A DNA stretch of 51,585 bases, taken from contig CANJLG010000015.1 in NCBI GenBank assembly GCA_947475095.1, forward strand, positions 1-51,585. The letters run 5' to 3'. Positions 24,947 to 34,139 of the stretch are shown here, one piece after another. This stretch comes from Flavobacteriales bacterium. Its GTDB lineage: Bacteria > Bacteroidota > Bacteroidia > Flavobacteriales_D > Crocinitomicaceae. A model generated the notes under the pieces. That model was not told the origin of the DNA. It saw only the letters and a program-made list of their open reading frames with translations, and did no database searches. The first letter of the stretch is position 1, and every line of letters starts with the position of its first letter. The translations under genes were made by a program, and so were the position numbers.

Positions 24947-27724
24947 ATGATGATTTTAAGACTTTGTTTACTCTTCACACTTCTATCAACACTAAATAGT
25001 TCTTACGCTCAAACAAAGCTCAATGGAAAGCTAGTAGATGCCTATTCAGGGGAACCCATAGAAGCAGCTAAAGTTAAAATTAAGGGGCTAAATAAGGGCG
25101 GTATGACCGATAAAGATGGCTTATTCTTCATTGAAATTGAGTTGGTTTTCCCAATAACTTTAGTCAGTTCATACCTTGGATATGAAGATCTAGAAACAAC
25201 CCTATACTTTTATCCGCAAGACAGTATAAATATACGCCTTAAGCCAAGTTCTATTAAAAATTTTGCTACCATTAACATTCGAAGTTTTGCCAGCGAAAAA
25301 GAAAAAGAATCTGCATTATCGGTAGAAACGATGACTTTAAGTGAAATCAAAGCAACGCCTGCATTGGATTTCTACGACGGTTTAAGCCATATGAAAGGAG
25401 TTGATTTAACATCTGCCAGTATTGGTTTTAAAGTTGTAAATACCAGGGGCTTTAATTCTACATCGCCTGTCCGAACCTTACAAATAATTGATGGAGTAGA
25501 CAATGCGTCGCCCGGTTTAAATTTCGCATTGGGTAATTTTTTAGGTGCCTCCGAATTAGATTTATTAATGGTAGATATCGTTTCCGGAGCTAGTTCTGCT
25601 TTTTATGGACCTAACGCTTTTAATGGTGTCATTAGCATGCAAACCAAAAGCCCTTTTAAATTTCAGGGATTCAGCGCTAGCATTAAAGGAGGAGAGCGCA
25701 TGTTGAACGAATACGCTGTGCGTTATGCTAAAGCATTTAAAAACAAAGCTGGTGAGGATAAATTTGCATACAAAATCAACATCTCTTATTTGAATGCGAA
25801 TGATTGGGAGGCGAATAATATGAATTCTGTCGAGGGACTCGATACAGATAGGGGTAACCCAGGCGGATATGATGCAGTTAACCGTTATGGGGATGAAAAT
25901 TTATCTCCAAATATCAATAATGCCCTAGACCCAGCGGCAATATGGCAAACTCCTGGATTGAAAAGATGGCACCGAACGGGCTATTGGGAAAAAGATGTTG
26001 CCGACTACAAAACGGAAAACTTAAAATCGTCTGTCGCTTTGCATTTTATGATTAAACCAAAGCTTGAATTTATTGTTGCCTCCAATTTTGGAACGGGTAC
26101 TACAGTGTATCAAGGTGATAACCGGTTTTGCTTAAAAGATATTTTGTTTTTTCAGAATAGATTGGAGCTCCGTAAGAAAGATGATTTCTTTATTCGCGCG
26201 TATGCAACGAATGAAGACGCAGGAAAATCATACGATGCCGTACTCACCGCGTTTTTATTGCAAGATGCAGCAGCGGATGATTGGGATTGGAATAATCGAT
26301 ACAGACAATATTGGTCGAGTCAAATTACCAATCGAGTCAGGGCATTAGACCCTTCTGTTCAGTGGACGCCAACCGTTGGTGTTCCGCCAGATTATGCTGC
26401 AATAAATGAAGTTATAAATGCGAACCAAGATTCAATGATCGCTTGGCATGCTGAAGCAAGTGATTTTGCTAATGGCGCCTACAGCAATTGGGAAATGGAT
26501 GCTTTTTTTAAACCGGGTACTCAGCGATTTGATTCACTCATGGCCGACATCACTCAAAAAACGTCTTTTCTAGAAGGTGGATCGCGCATTCAAGACAAAT
26601 CAGGTCTTTATCATTTGCATGCAGAGAAAACCTTTCGGACCTCGTTCGCAGATTTTACTTTAGGTGCAAATGGCCGCCTCTATAATCCTAGGTCGCAGGG
26701 CTCTTTGTTTAGTGATACCAACGGTGTTAAAATTTTAAATAAAGAATTTGGAATTTATGCCGGTTTAGAAAAGCACTTGATCGATGACAAGCTAATTTTT
26801 AAAGCATCTCTGCGTGTCGATAAAAATCAAAACTTTGATTTTTTACCTTCGCCTGCCGCTTCTATTATTTGGCAACCTAACAAGCAACACGCTGTAAGAG
26901 GAACTTTCACTTCAGCTATTCGAAACCCAACTTTGTTGAATCAATACATGTATTACAATGTTGGTCGTGCAAAACTTGTTGGGAATATTAGCGGTTATGA
27001 CTCCTTGGTTACCATAGAATCGTTGCGTGATTTCTACTACACTCAAAATTCTGACACCTTGCGTTATTTTAATCTTGACCCGATTGCACCCGAAAAAGTA
27101 AAGTCGTTTGAAATAGGATACAAAGGAACGTTTTTTAGTAAGTTGTTTCTAGATGTCAATTACTATTTCAATTATTACACCCAATTCATTGGCTACGTCA
27201 ATGGAGTAGATATTTTCATAACACCACTCAACACCCCAATTATCAATAATGTTTATCGGATTGCTACGAATTCTAAGGAATCGATCACTACCCAAGGAAT
27301 TTCTCTCGGTTTGAATTATTACTTAGGAGAACATTATGCCTTGAATGGAAATTATTCTTGGAATGCATTAAGGAAAAAATCCGACGACCCAATCATTCCG
27401 GCATATAACACACCAGAACATAAATTCAACGTGGGTTTTCAAGGGCGGAATTTCACAATCAAGAAAGTAAAAGGCTTAGGATTTAATGTCAATTATAAGT
27501 GGATTCAGGGATTTTATTCTGAGGGTTCTCCACAGTTTTCGGGCAGTGTTCCCACCTATGGCTTGGTGGATGCTCAGGTGAATAAATTCATAGAAAAAGC
27601 AAAACTAACCGTCAAACTTGGCGCTTCGAATCTTCTAAATAATAAAGTGCTTCAAGTTTTCGGTGGGCCTTTTGTCGGCAGAATCATTTATCTCTCGTTA
27701 TCTTTTGATGTGAACGACAAATAA
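24947..27724 (+). CDS. TonB-dependent receptor with carboxypeptidase-like N-terminal domain
   Basis: A 925-residue outer-membrane protein. Signal peptide 1-21 (SSYAQ), then a carboxypeptidase-regulatory-like beta domain (TKLNGKLVDAYSGEPIEAAKVKI to about 110). The plug follows (ATPALDFYDGLSHMKGVDL, VNTRGFNSTSPVRTLQIIDGVDN, DIVSGASSAFYGPNAFNGVI), then a 22-strand-type barrel ending in the aromatic strand RIIYLSLSFDVNDK. It imports an unknown ligand using TonB energy. The following gene, a T9SS-exported esterase-like protein 63 bp downstream with its own possible promoter, may work with it. Confidence 0.93.
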   Translation: MMILRLCLLFTLLSTLNSSYAQTKLNGKLVDAYSGEPIEAAKVKIKGLNKGGMTDKDGLFFIEIELVFPITLVSSYLGYEDLETTLYFYPQDSINIRLKPSSIKNFATINIRSFASEKEKESALSVETMTLSEIKATPALDFYDGLSHMKGVDLTSASIGFKVVNTRGFNSTSPVRTLQIIDGVDNASPGLNFALGNFLGASELDLLMVDIVSGASSAFYGPNAFNGVISMQTKSPFKFQGFSASIKGGERMLNEYAVRYAKAFKNKAGEDKFAYKINISYLNANDWEANNMNSVEGLDTDRGNPGGYDAVNRYGDENLSPNINNALDPAAIWQTPGLKRWHRTGYWEKDVADYKTENLKSSVALHFMIKPKLEFIVASNFGTGTTVYQGDNRFCLKDILFFQNRLELRKKDDFFIRAYATNEDAGKSYDAVLTAFLLQDAAADDWDWNNRYRQYWSSQITNRVRALDPSVQWTPTVGVPPDYAAINEVINANQDSMIAWHAEASDFANGAYSNWEMDAFFKPGTQRFDSLMADITQKTSFLEGGSRIQDKSGLYHLHAEKTFRTSFADFTLGANGRLYNPRSQGSLFSDTNGVKILNKEFGIYAGLEKHLIDDKLIFKASLRVDKNQNFDFLPSPAASIIWQPNKQHAVRGTFTSAIRNPTLLNQYMYYNVGRAKLVGNISGYDSLVTIESLRDFYYTQNSDTLRYFNLDPIAPEKVKSFEIGYKGTFFSKLFLDVNYYFNYYTQFIGYVNGVDIFITPLNTPIINNVYRIATNSKESITTQGISLGLNYYLGEHYALNGNYSWNALRKKSDDPIIPAYNTPEHKFNVGFQGRNFTIKKVKGLGFNVNYKWIQGFYSEGSPQFSGSVPTYGLVDAQVNKFIEKAKLTVKLGASNLLNNKVLQVFGGPFVGRIIYLSLSFDVNDK

Positions 27725-27751
27725 TTAGATACATATCCCAATTTTAATATA

Positions 27752-27759
27752 TACCTTTG
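27752..27759 (+). promoter_or_regulatory. Candidate -7 promoter box for the esterase-like gene
   Basis: TACCTTTG fits TAnnTTTG, 28 bp before the ATG. The identical octamer precedes the YceI gene at 29501. Confidence 0.4.
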
Positions 27760-27787
27760 ACTCAAAATTTAACCTAAAAACAATTTT

Positions 27788-29368
27788 ATGAAAAAAATAA
27801 TTTTACCCTTTCTTTTTGCCTTTGCCATTTGCGGGAATTTATTTGCACAACCGCAACGGTTTGTTGACGAAGTGTTTTCAAACTTCACCCAGGAGAATAA
27901 TATTCTTTATTCTCAAAATTATTCTGTAATAGCGGCATCTCAGGGTGTTCCTTATGTACCAACAGGGGCATCAGCTCAGGTTCCAGCATTGGTTTTTGAC
28001 ATGTATGAGCCAGCTGGCGATACCATGGCAGAGCGTCCTTTGATTATCATGCTTCACACAGGTACTTTTTTACCAATCATTTACAACGGAAATGCTACTG
28101 GTATGCGGAATGATGTAGCCACAACTAATATTTGTAAGAGCTATGCCAAAAGAGGATATGTGGTTGCCAATTTAGAATACCGTTTAGGTTGGAATCCAAC
28201 CGCTGCAACACAAGCTGAAAGAGCAGCAAGCTTAATGAAAGCAGTATATCGTGCTATTCAAGATACTAAAAGTGCTGTTCGTTTTGTTCGAAGAGATTAT
28301 TCAATTACAAATCAATGGGGAATTGACACATCGAGAATCATATTGTGTGGTCAAGGTTCCGGAGGTTGGATTGCACTCGGTTATGCAACAGTAGATAAAT
28401 TGGCGGAAGTTCAATTACCTAAATTTTTAGATGCGATGGGTGTTCCGTTAATTGATACTGCAATTATTGGAGATTGGGATGGAATTGGTGGACAATTCAA
28501 TATGGAAACCAACCTTGGTTTCTCTAATGATATTGATATGGTTTGTAGCATGGGTGGTGGACTTGGTGATATCAGCTGGTTAGAAGCTGGTGATGTACCA
28601 ATGTGTGCTGTTCATTGTCCAACAGATCCTGTAGCTGTTTATACAACTGGAGACGTTTCAATCGCTTCTATTGGAATAGTAACTACAGATATCAGCGGAA
28701 GCTATGATGTTATGAAAAAAGCGAATATGCTAGGAAATAATTCAGTTCTAGATCCTGTTAATACAGGGAATGATCCCTACACACTTGCAGCGCAAGCAGC
28801 TTCTGCTTCTGCGGTAGGAATGATGGATTTTGGTGGTACTGCCATCGGTGCGCCAGAAGACAATGTATTCCCATACATCACAGGAAATCCGTTTGAAGCG
28901 GCTCCTTGGGATTTTTGGGATTCAACAACAACGTGTGCCATTGCTGTAGCACTTGGTTTACCGGCTGCGCAAGGTACTGCTGCACACGTTTCAAATATTC
29001 AACAAAACCCTGATATGAGTTATCCTAAGTCAATGGCTTATACGGACTCAACATTGGGTTATTTTTGTAGAAGAATTGTACGTGCAACGAATTTAGATGG
29101 TCAAACAGGTTTAAATGATCTAACGGCTATCGAATCAGGAATTAATCTTTTTCCTAACCCCGCTATGCAAAACTTAACAATTCTTTCGGAAAATGGAATG
29201 ATTAATTCCATTAAGATGTACACGACTGCTGGAAAATTGGTGAAAGAAGAAACTAATCTTTCTTCTAATCAAGTTCAACTTAATGTTCTTAATTTAATCG
29301 AAGGTCTTTACCTATGTGCTATTGAAGTGAATGGTCAAATCGTTACTAAACGATTAATGATTAAATAA
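27788..29368 (+). CDS. Secreted alpha/beta-hydrolase-like protein with T9SS sorting domain
   Basis: A 526-residue protein. Signal peptide MKKIILPFLFAFAICGNLFA. Residues about 65-260 follow the carboxylesterase layout: PLIIMLHTGTF at the oxyanion-hole position, then SYAKRGYVVANLEYRLGW, DTKSAVRFVRRDYSITNQWGID and the nucleophile-elbow region ILCGQGSGGWIALGY. The elbow reads G-Q-G-S-G-G, so the usual G-x-S-x-G serine is glycine and a serine follows one place later. The C-terminus (NLFPNPAMQ to IVTKRLMIK) is a T9SS type A domain. It may be an esterase with a shifted serine or an inactive relative. A terminator follows. Confidence 0.82.
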   Translation: MKKIILPFLFAFAICGNLFAQPQRFVDEVFSNFTQENNILYSQNYSVIAASQGVPYVPTGASAQVPALVFDMYEPAGDTMAERPLIIMLHTGTFLPIIYNGNATGMRNDVATTNICKSYAKRGYVVANLEYRLGWNPTAATQAERAASLMKAVYRAIQDTKSAVRFVRRDYSITNQWGIDTSRIILCGQGSGGWIALGYATVDKLAEVQLPKFLDAMGVPLIDTAIIGDWDGIGGQFNMETNLGFSNDIDMVCSMGGGLGDISWLEAGDVPMCAVHCPTDPVAVYTTGDVSIASIGIVTTDISGSYDVMKKANMLGNNSVLDPVNTGNDPYTLAAQAASASAVGMMDFGGTAIGAPEDNVFPYITGNPFEAAPWDFWDSTTTCAIAVALGLPAAQGTAAHVSNIQQNPDMSYPKSMAYTDSTLGYFCRRIVRATNLDGQTGLNDLTAIESGINLFPNPAMQNLTILSENGMINSIKMYTTAGKLVKEETNLSSNQVQLNVLNLIEGLYLCAIEVNGQIVTKRLMIK

Positions 29369-29387
29369 TACCACATTATAACTAATT

Positions 29388-29416
29388 AAAAGCGCTCTTT
29401 GGAGCGCTTTTTTTTT
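29388..29416 (+). terminator. Rho-independent terminator after the esterase-like gene
   Basis: A 10-bp perfect stem (29388-29397 with 29402-29411; arm AAAAGCGCTC), a TTTG loop and a T-run to 29416. Confidence 0.9.
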
Positions 29417-29500
29417 GCCCAAAAATCATGAAGAAGCGTAATTGAATAATTAAATTTTTATTTCTTAACATATAAAAATAAATAATATGATTTATCATTG

Positions 29501-29508
29501 TACCTTTG
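29501..29508 (+). promoter_or_regulatory. Candidate -7 promoter box for the YceI gene
   Basis: TACCTTTG fits TAnnTTTG. It lies 137 bp before the ATG, implying a long 5' leader (about 29515-29645) in which I see no clear riboswitch or strong hairpin. Confidence 0.35.
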
Positions 29509-29645
29509 CAACGATCAATCAGGAATAGTTATGTCAATCGTGCTTTTAGCAATAAACAATTGGGTTTTGATTGAGAGTCGTGCAGGATATTACCCAATGT
29601 TAAAATAAAATTATTAATATTCATTTAACTTAAAAAAATAACATC

Positions 29646-30173
29646 ATGGAAACAACATGGCAATTAGATCCAACACACAGTGAATTGGGTTTCAAGGTTA
29701 AACACCTTATGATAACAAACATTAAAGGAGAGTTTAGAAATTTTAGTGCGGAAATCGATGGAGAAGATTTTAGCAAAGCTGCTATTTCTGCAACGATTGA
29801 TACTTCTTCTATCTTCACAAACGAAGATAACCGTGACGCACATTTAAAAAATGCTGATTTCTTTGATGTAGATAATCATAAAGAAATGACATTTAAAGGA
29901 AACTCTTATACTAAAATTGATGACGAAAATTATGAGTTGACCGGAATGCTTTCAATTAAAGGCATTAGCAAAGAAATAAAACTTGCTGTGGAATATGGCG
30001 GAACAAGCAAGGATCCATGGGGAAATGAGAAAATGGGTTTTTCAATCAATGGAAAAATTAACCGCAATGATTATGGATTAAATTTCAATGCTGCGCTAGA
30101 AACTGGTGGTTTTCTTTTGGGTGAAGAGGTGAAAATAAATGCCGATTTACAATTTATTAAGAAAACAGCCTAA
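29646..30173 (+). CDS. YceI family protein, cytoplasmic form
   Basis: A 175-residue lipocalin-like beta-barrel protein. The family start TWQLDPTHSELGFKVKHLMITNIKGEF is followed by NADFFDVDNHKEMTFKGNSY, the GMLSIKGISKEIKLAVEY block and GFSINGKINRNDYGLNFN, all typical for YceI. No signal peptide is present, unlike the periplasmic E. coli protein, so it should remain in the cytoplasm. YceI proteins bind long polyprenyl or quinone-like lipids in a central pocket; the ligand here is not known. A 13-bp-stem hairpin lies about 50 bp downstream. Confidence 0.93.
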   Translation: METTWQLDPTHSELGFKVKHLMITNIKGEFRNFSAEIDGEDFSKAAISATIDTSSIFTNEDNRDAHLKNADFFDVDNHKEMTFKGNSYTKIDDENYELTGMLSIKGISKEIKLAVEYGGTSKDPWGNEKMGFSINGKINRNDYGLNFNAALETGGFLLGEEVKINADLQFIKKTA

Positions 30174-30221
30174 AATTTAGGTCCGTGCGAATGTATCATC
30201 ATACAGGAAATCAATTATTAT

Positions 30222-30253
30222 TAAGAAAGCCAGCATTAACGCTGGCTTTCTTA
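30222..30253 (+). terminator. Strong hairpin after the YceI gene
   Basis: A perfect 13-bp stem (30222-30234 with 30241-30253; arm TAAGAAAGCCAGC) and loop ATTAAC. Only a short T-rich 3' arm (CTTTCTTA) follows rather than a long T-run, but the strength and position suit a terminator; the next gene starts 22 bp later. Confidence 0.75.
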
Positions 30254-30274
30254 TGATGAAATACTTAATATAAA

Positions 30275-30553
30275 ATGACAAATACCACAATCGAAGAAGG
30301 TGTCGTTCATCAAGTACCCGATGATTTAAGAGCTGCCTTGACTTCAGATCAAGGAACCATTGAGAAATGGAACAATCTCACAGCACTTGCACGCAATGAA
30401 TGGATCTGTTGGACAACCATTGTCAAAAAGCCAGAAACAAGATTAGAGCATATTAATCGATTGTGTGCTGAAATCTTAGAAGGGAAAAAGAGACCATGTT
30501 GTTGGCCTGGCTGCCCGCACCGAAATCCAAGTGCTCAAAAATGGTTTAAATAA
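30275..30553 (+). CDS. YdeI/OmpD-associated family small protein
   Basis: A 92-residue soluble protein. The sequence VHQVPDDLRAALTSDQGTIEKWNNLTALARNEWICW and the C-terminal EILEGKKRPCCWPGCPHR are hallmark blocks of the short YdeI/OmpD-associated family (also annotated as bacteriocin-protection-like). The two adjacent Cys and CPH segment could bind metal. No signal peptide is seen. The molecular role is not established. Confidence 0.88.
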   Translation: MTNTTIEEGVVHQVPDDLRAALTSDQGTIEKWNNLTALARNEWICWTTIVKKPETRLEHINRLCAEILEGKKRPCCWPGCPHRNPSAQKWFK

Positions 30554-30681
30554 TCACTTAAAATCTTTTTTCTCTACAATATTAAAACAGTAGATACGTT
30601 AAGGGACGTGATTTAAAAATTGCAGACCAAAAAAATCTATTTATAATTCAAATTTATTGTAATTTCATTTAAAATTTAACT

Positions 30682-31554
30682 ATGAAAAATCAACTTCTAT
30701 TTATCACATTTTTAACCTTTAGTAAGCTAAATGCTCAAATAAAAATAACTCAGATCCACCTTAACGCTGGTTCTTTTATGGATATTGATAATTCAAAAAA
30801 TAAGTTGTCTGATTTTACCTTATTGGCCCCAGGATCCAGTATTTTGAGTAAAGACTTTAGTGCCTATCAGCAAAATGGTTATTTCTTTTCTGGCTTTATG
30901 ATGGGTGATAATTTTAATCAATCCAATTCATCTAATTTTCAATCCATTCAATTAGGCTTGAGCTTTGCAAAATGCCCGAAAGGCACTTTACGTATTGGTA
31001 TTTCGAATGTACACAGTGAACTCCTGAACGTTTCTGGTCATTATTATGAAAGTAATGTTGTTGACACCTTATTGTCTTCGCAGACAGGTCAAATGTACTT
31101 TGTAGATTCAACTGTTTCTAGCTATTATAATGGGAATTATAGCAACGACCAATTGAGATTAGATGCCGCTTATATTTTTGAGGCGAATGCAGGTAAAAGA
31201 TGGGCTTTTCATGCTGGACTAGGTCTTTCAATTGGCATGAGTTATCGTTCTACAACAACACTGCGCACAGAAGAATATATTCAACCTTATTCGGGTTATG
31301 AAGGCAGTACTAATTCCCAAAATATAGAATCAGAGACGTACGGCAATTTTATGGTAATGGGTGGAAGTGCCTACATTCCATTGGGAATCAACTTTAAATT
31401 AGGTAACAAAAGAGAATTTTGGAAGCCATTTGTTATTTACAATGAATTCCGCCCAACGCTTCAATTAAATTCTATACCAAATAATACCGTTAAATTTAAT
31501 GTTGGTTTTGGGTCTAGCCTTGGCTTGCGTTATAATTTACCGAGTAATAAATAG
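30682..31554 (+). CDS. Probable outer-membrane beta-barrel protein
   Basis: A 290-residue protein with a signal peptide (MKNQLLFITFLTFSKLNAQ). The mature chain alternates hydrophobic and polar residues in many short strands (FQSIQLGLSFAKCPKGTLRIGISNVHS, RWAFHAGLGLSIGMSYRSTTT, TVKFNVGFGSSLGLRYNL), and its penultimate strand is aromatic, as expected for a small barrel. I recognise no named family. It is monocistronic. Confidence 0.72.
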   Translation: MKNQLLFITFLTFSKLNAQIKITQIHLNAGSFMDIDNSKNKLSDFTLLAPGSSILSKDFSAYQQNGYFFSGFMMGDNFNQSNSSNFQSIQLGLSFAKCPKGTLRIGISNVHSELLNVSGHYYESNVVDTLLSSQTGQMYFVDSTVSSYYNGNYSNDQLRLDAAYIFEANAGKRWAFHAGLGLSIGMSYRSTTTLRTEEYIQPYSGYEGSTNSQNIESETYGNFMVMGGSAYIPLGINFKLGNKREFWKPFVIYNEFRPTLQLNSIPNNTVKFNVGFGSSLGLRYNLPSNK

Positions 31555-31610
31555 ATACTTTCACGATAATTTGGGGAAATTCAATTTAATTCGTCAAATA
31601 AAGCATCCTC

Positions 31611-32930
31611 CTAACGCTTTCTCTTAGGTTTGCCGTACTTTTCTAGCATGGCTTTTTTATGGTTGTAACGCACGTTGACCTTTTTGTTTTTCGCTATTTT
31701 CTCATGAAAAGAATCGCCACTATTTTCTCGTAGAGGTAATTTAAGGGCCTTCCCAGGAATGAGTATTTTTGGTTTTTCAAATTCCAAAAGTTCGTCTGTA
31801 AATACGATATCCTCCGTTACTTTCGTGAATGATAGTTGCTGCTGCATGAGTTCTTCAATGGCCATGAGCGCTACTTCGTCTTTTTCAGACACAAAGGTGA
31901 TCGCGATACCATTTTTATCTGCCCTACCCGTTCGTCCGATGCGGTGGATATAATTTTCAGGACTTTCCGGAATATCAAAATTAATCACATGTGAAACATC
32001 TGTAACATCAATACCACGTGCTATTAAATCGGTCGCAATCAATATACGAATTTCCCCAGCTTGAAAATTTCGTACCGTATCGAAGCGGAAATTCTGTGCT
32101 TTGTTGGAGTGAATAATCCCTAAAGTATCCGTTAAACTCCCCTCCAACGCTTCAAACAATAAATCGGCTAAAGTACGAGAAGAAACAAAGACTATAATTT
32201 TAGAGCTATCATCAGTCTGCTGAATGAGATGACGCAATAAGACAACTTTGGAAAGGAAATTCGGTACGCGGTAACCCGTTTGATCAATTTTTTCTAAGGG
32301 CAAACCAACACGAGCTGCCTCAACGCGAACAGGCGTTATTAAATAGCTATCCAAAAACACCGATACTTCTTCCGATAGTGTCGCTGAAAAAACCATGTGC
32401 TGTCGTTTCGCAGGTAAAAAATCAAATATGTGCAATAGTTGCGGTCTAAATCCTAAGCTAAGGGTTTCATCCACCTCGTCAATCACCACTTTCTTGACAT
32501 GTTTCAATTGCAGAGAACCACTTATTGCTAAATCTAAAATTCGCCCAGGCGTTCCAACCAGGATATCTAATCCTTGCAAGACCATTGCTGCTTGCGTATT
32601 CATATTAGTGCCACCATATACGCCACACACAGCCACGTTCATGTAAGTTGTTAACTTTTCCACTTCACGCACTACCTGTGCGACCAATTCTCGAGTAGGC
32701 ACAATGATCAAAATCTGGGGATGAGGTTCTTTCGAAAATTCCCACATACACAGACACGGTAGCAAATACGCCAATGTCTTACCCGTTCCAGTTTGCGCAA
32801 TTCCAATGGTATCCTTTCCAGACATCATCACCTTGAACCCTGCAGCTTGAATACTGGTTGGAATTTGATACGCTAAATCATCTAAGGCATTCCAAAGAGG
32901 TTTCTTCAAATTTAAATCGCGAAATGTCAT
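31611..32930 (-). CDS. DEAD-box family ATP-dependent RNA helicase (DEVD variant)
   Basis: A 439-residue helicase with all core motifs: Q motif (IPTSIQ), motif I AQTGTGKT (45-52), Ia PTRELVAQ, Ib GTPGR, motif II DEVD (151-154) in place of DEAD, motif III SAT (182-184), motif V DLIARGIDV and motif VI HRIGRTGR. The tail is rich in Lys/Arg and ends KPKRKR, likely an RNA-binding extension. Such proteins help ribosome assembly and mRNA unwinding, especially in the cold. The DEVD form is common in Bacteroidota helicases. Monocistronic. Confidence 0.95.
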   Translation of the reverse strand: MTFRDLNLKKPLWNALDDLAYQIPTSIQAAGFKVMMSGKDTIGIAQTGTGKTLAYLLPCLCMWEFSKEPHPQILIIVPTRELVAQVVREVEKLTTYMNVAVCGVYGGTNMNTQAAMVLQGLDILVGTPGRILDLAISGSLQLKHVKKVVIDEVDETLSLGFRPQLLHIFDFLPAKRQHMVFSATLSEEVSVFLDSYLITPVRVEAARVGLPLEKIDQTGYRVPNFLSKVVLLRHLIQQTDDSSKIIVFVSSRTLADLLFEALEGSLTDTLGIIHSNKAQNFRFDTVRNFQAGEIRILIATDLIARGIDVTDVSHVINFDIPESPENYIHRIGRTGRADKNGIAITFVSEKDEVALMAIEELMQQQLSFTKVTEDIVFTDELLEFEKPKILIPGKALKLPLRENSGDSFHEKIAKNKKVNVRYNHKKAMLEKYGKPKRKR

Positions 32931-33019
32931 AGAAACAATTTACGCAAAGTTAAGAAGATATTGTCTTAATGGCGGAATAAATTATACCCCAACACTTATG
33001 GAGAGGGACGGTGGTATTT

Positions 33020-33464
33020 CTAATTGATAAAGACAGCCGCGTAGGTCTTTTTATCTTCTTTAAAAACAACAACCAAATCTACATCGGTTTGGATGTTTTT
33101 ATTGATTACCAAAGACATCTTGCCAAAATCCTCAGTACTAACATCGAATTTGATGAAATTATTTGTTTCAACTAAGTTCGTGATTTTACTAATAACCTCT
33201 TTACCATCTGCTACCCCACTCTCTAAAGAAATGTAGTTGTGTGTGAAAGTTTTAGCGTTTAAATCAATGGTGTAGTGATTAAATCCATCTGAAAAAAGGC
33301 CATCACCCAAATTTTCACCTTTTAATACGTCCTCGTATTTCATATTTTTACCCGTAAGGTCGTAAGTATTTAAAGCCGAACATACTATAAAAATTGTATT
33401 GTTTTTGAGCGTATAATGAAGACGACAACAAAAAAACAAATGCAGCAAAGATTAAATTTTTCAT
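33020..33464 (-). pseudogene. Small secreted protein gene broken by a single-base frameshift
   Basis: The ATG at 33464 begins a perfect signal peptide (MKNLIFAAFVFLLSSSLYAQ), but this frame stops soon after (near 33356). The rest, about 125 residues ending VVVFKEDKKTYAAVFIN, continues in the next frame. Removing one base from the run of five A (minus strand; plus-strand T5 at 33402-33406) joins the two into one 147-residue ORF reading AQNNTIFIVCSALN after the signal. The cause may be a real mutation, phase variation, or a sequencing error. The mature part is not recognised. It sits 29 bp downstream of another small secreted protein gene. Confidence 0.75.
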
Positions 33465-33493
33465 ATGGTTTATATTTTTTGTTAGGATAGGTG

Positions 33494-33925
33494 TTAATTT
33501 AAAGCCACTACCAAGTAGTATTTTTCTTCCTTTTGAATTACCTCAATCCAGTAAGATTCGCCTTCCATTCTAGAAAAATAATTCTTGTAGATGTCTTGAT
33601 GAATCATTTTATCCAAGCTATTTGTAAGATCCTCAGATTTGTAGGATCCTAATGAATCTGTTAAAGTCCACATCATATGAAAATAAGCATAGTCTTTACC
33701 TTTAGTTAGTTGTTTGCCGCCTACCTCCGCTTCTATAAATTGAAGACAACTTTCTCTAAGAGTAGAGTCTAGTTTTAATTCGTGATCGAAGAATAATGAA
33801 AGTACATTACTGAATTCTTTTATTATTTTAGTAGGTATTGGCTCTTTATTTACTCCCATACTAAAAGAATTAGAAGTGCAAAGAAGAAAAGTTCCTAAAG
33901 CAATTGTTAAAAATAACTTTTTCAT
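33494..33925 (-). CDS. Small secreted protein of unknown function
   Basis: A 143-residue protein with a signal peptide (MKKLFLTIALGTFLLCTSNSFS). The mature chain is helical at first (KIIKEFSNVLSLFFDHELKLDSTLRE) and ends in beta-like KEEKYYLVVALN, echoing the end of the frameshifted neighbour (KEDKKTYAAVFIN). The two may be distant paralogues in one operon; similarity elsewhere is not obvious. No family recognised. Confidence 0.72.
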   Translation of the reverse strand: MKKLFLTIALGTFLLCTSNSFSMGVNKEPIPTKIIKEFSNVLSLFFDHELKLDSTLRESCLQFIEAEVGGKQLTKGKDYAYFHMMWTLTDSLGSYKSEDLTNSLDKMIHQDIYKNYFSRMEGESYWIEVIQKEEKYYLVVALN

Positions 33926-34005
33926 AATTTTTAAATTTCAGGTTATACACCGATTTAAAGTAGATAATTAAAAAATAAAAATCGGTAACAAAAAAAAACT
34001 ATTCT

Positions 34006-34022
34006 AAGGATTTGGAGGGGGT
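34006..34022 (+). repeat. 17-bp direct repeat, left flank of lipid cluster
   Basis: AAGGATTTGGAGGGGGT is identical to 43719-43735. The pair brackets the seven-gene cluster 34140-43592. Could be an insertion scar or copies of a dispersed intergenic motif. Confidence 0.6.
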
Positions 34023-34139
34023 TTTATATTGTAGAAGAACAGATAAAATAAAGCAAGAATCAGACCCGATTTATCGAAGGGTACTACTTCACTCTCACTC
34101 TGCAATAGTAATCTGTTTATTCAAAAGGCACAAAACATT

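Noticed and set aside
29515-29645. Riboswitch in the long leader of the YceI gene
   Set aside because: No strong stem set or known aptamer core could be recognised in this AT-rich leader.
33020-33925. Clear paralogy between the two small secreted proteins
   Set aside because: Only the last dozen residues look alike (KEDKKTYAAVFIN and KEEKYYLVVALN); the rest does not align by eye.
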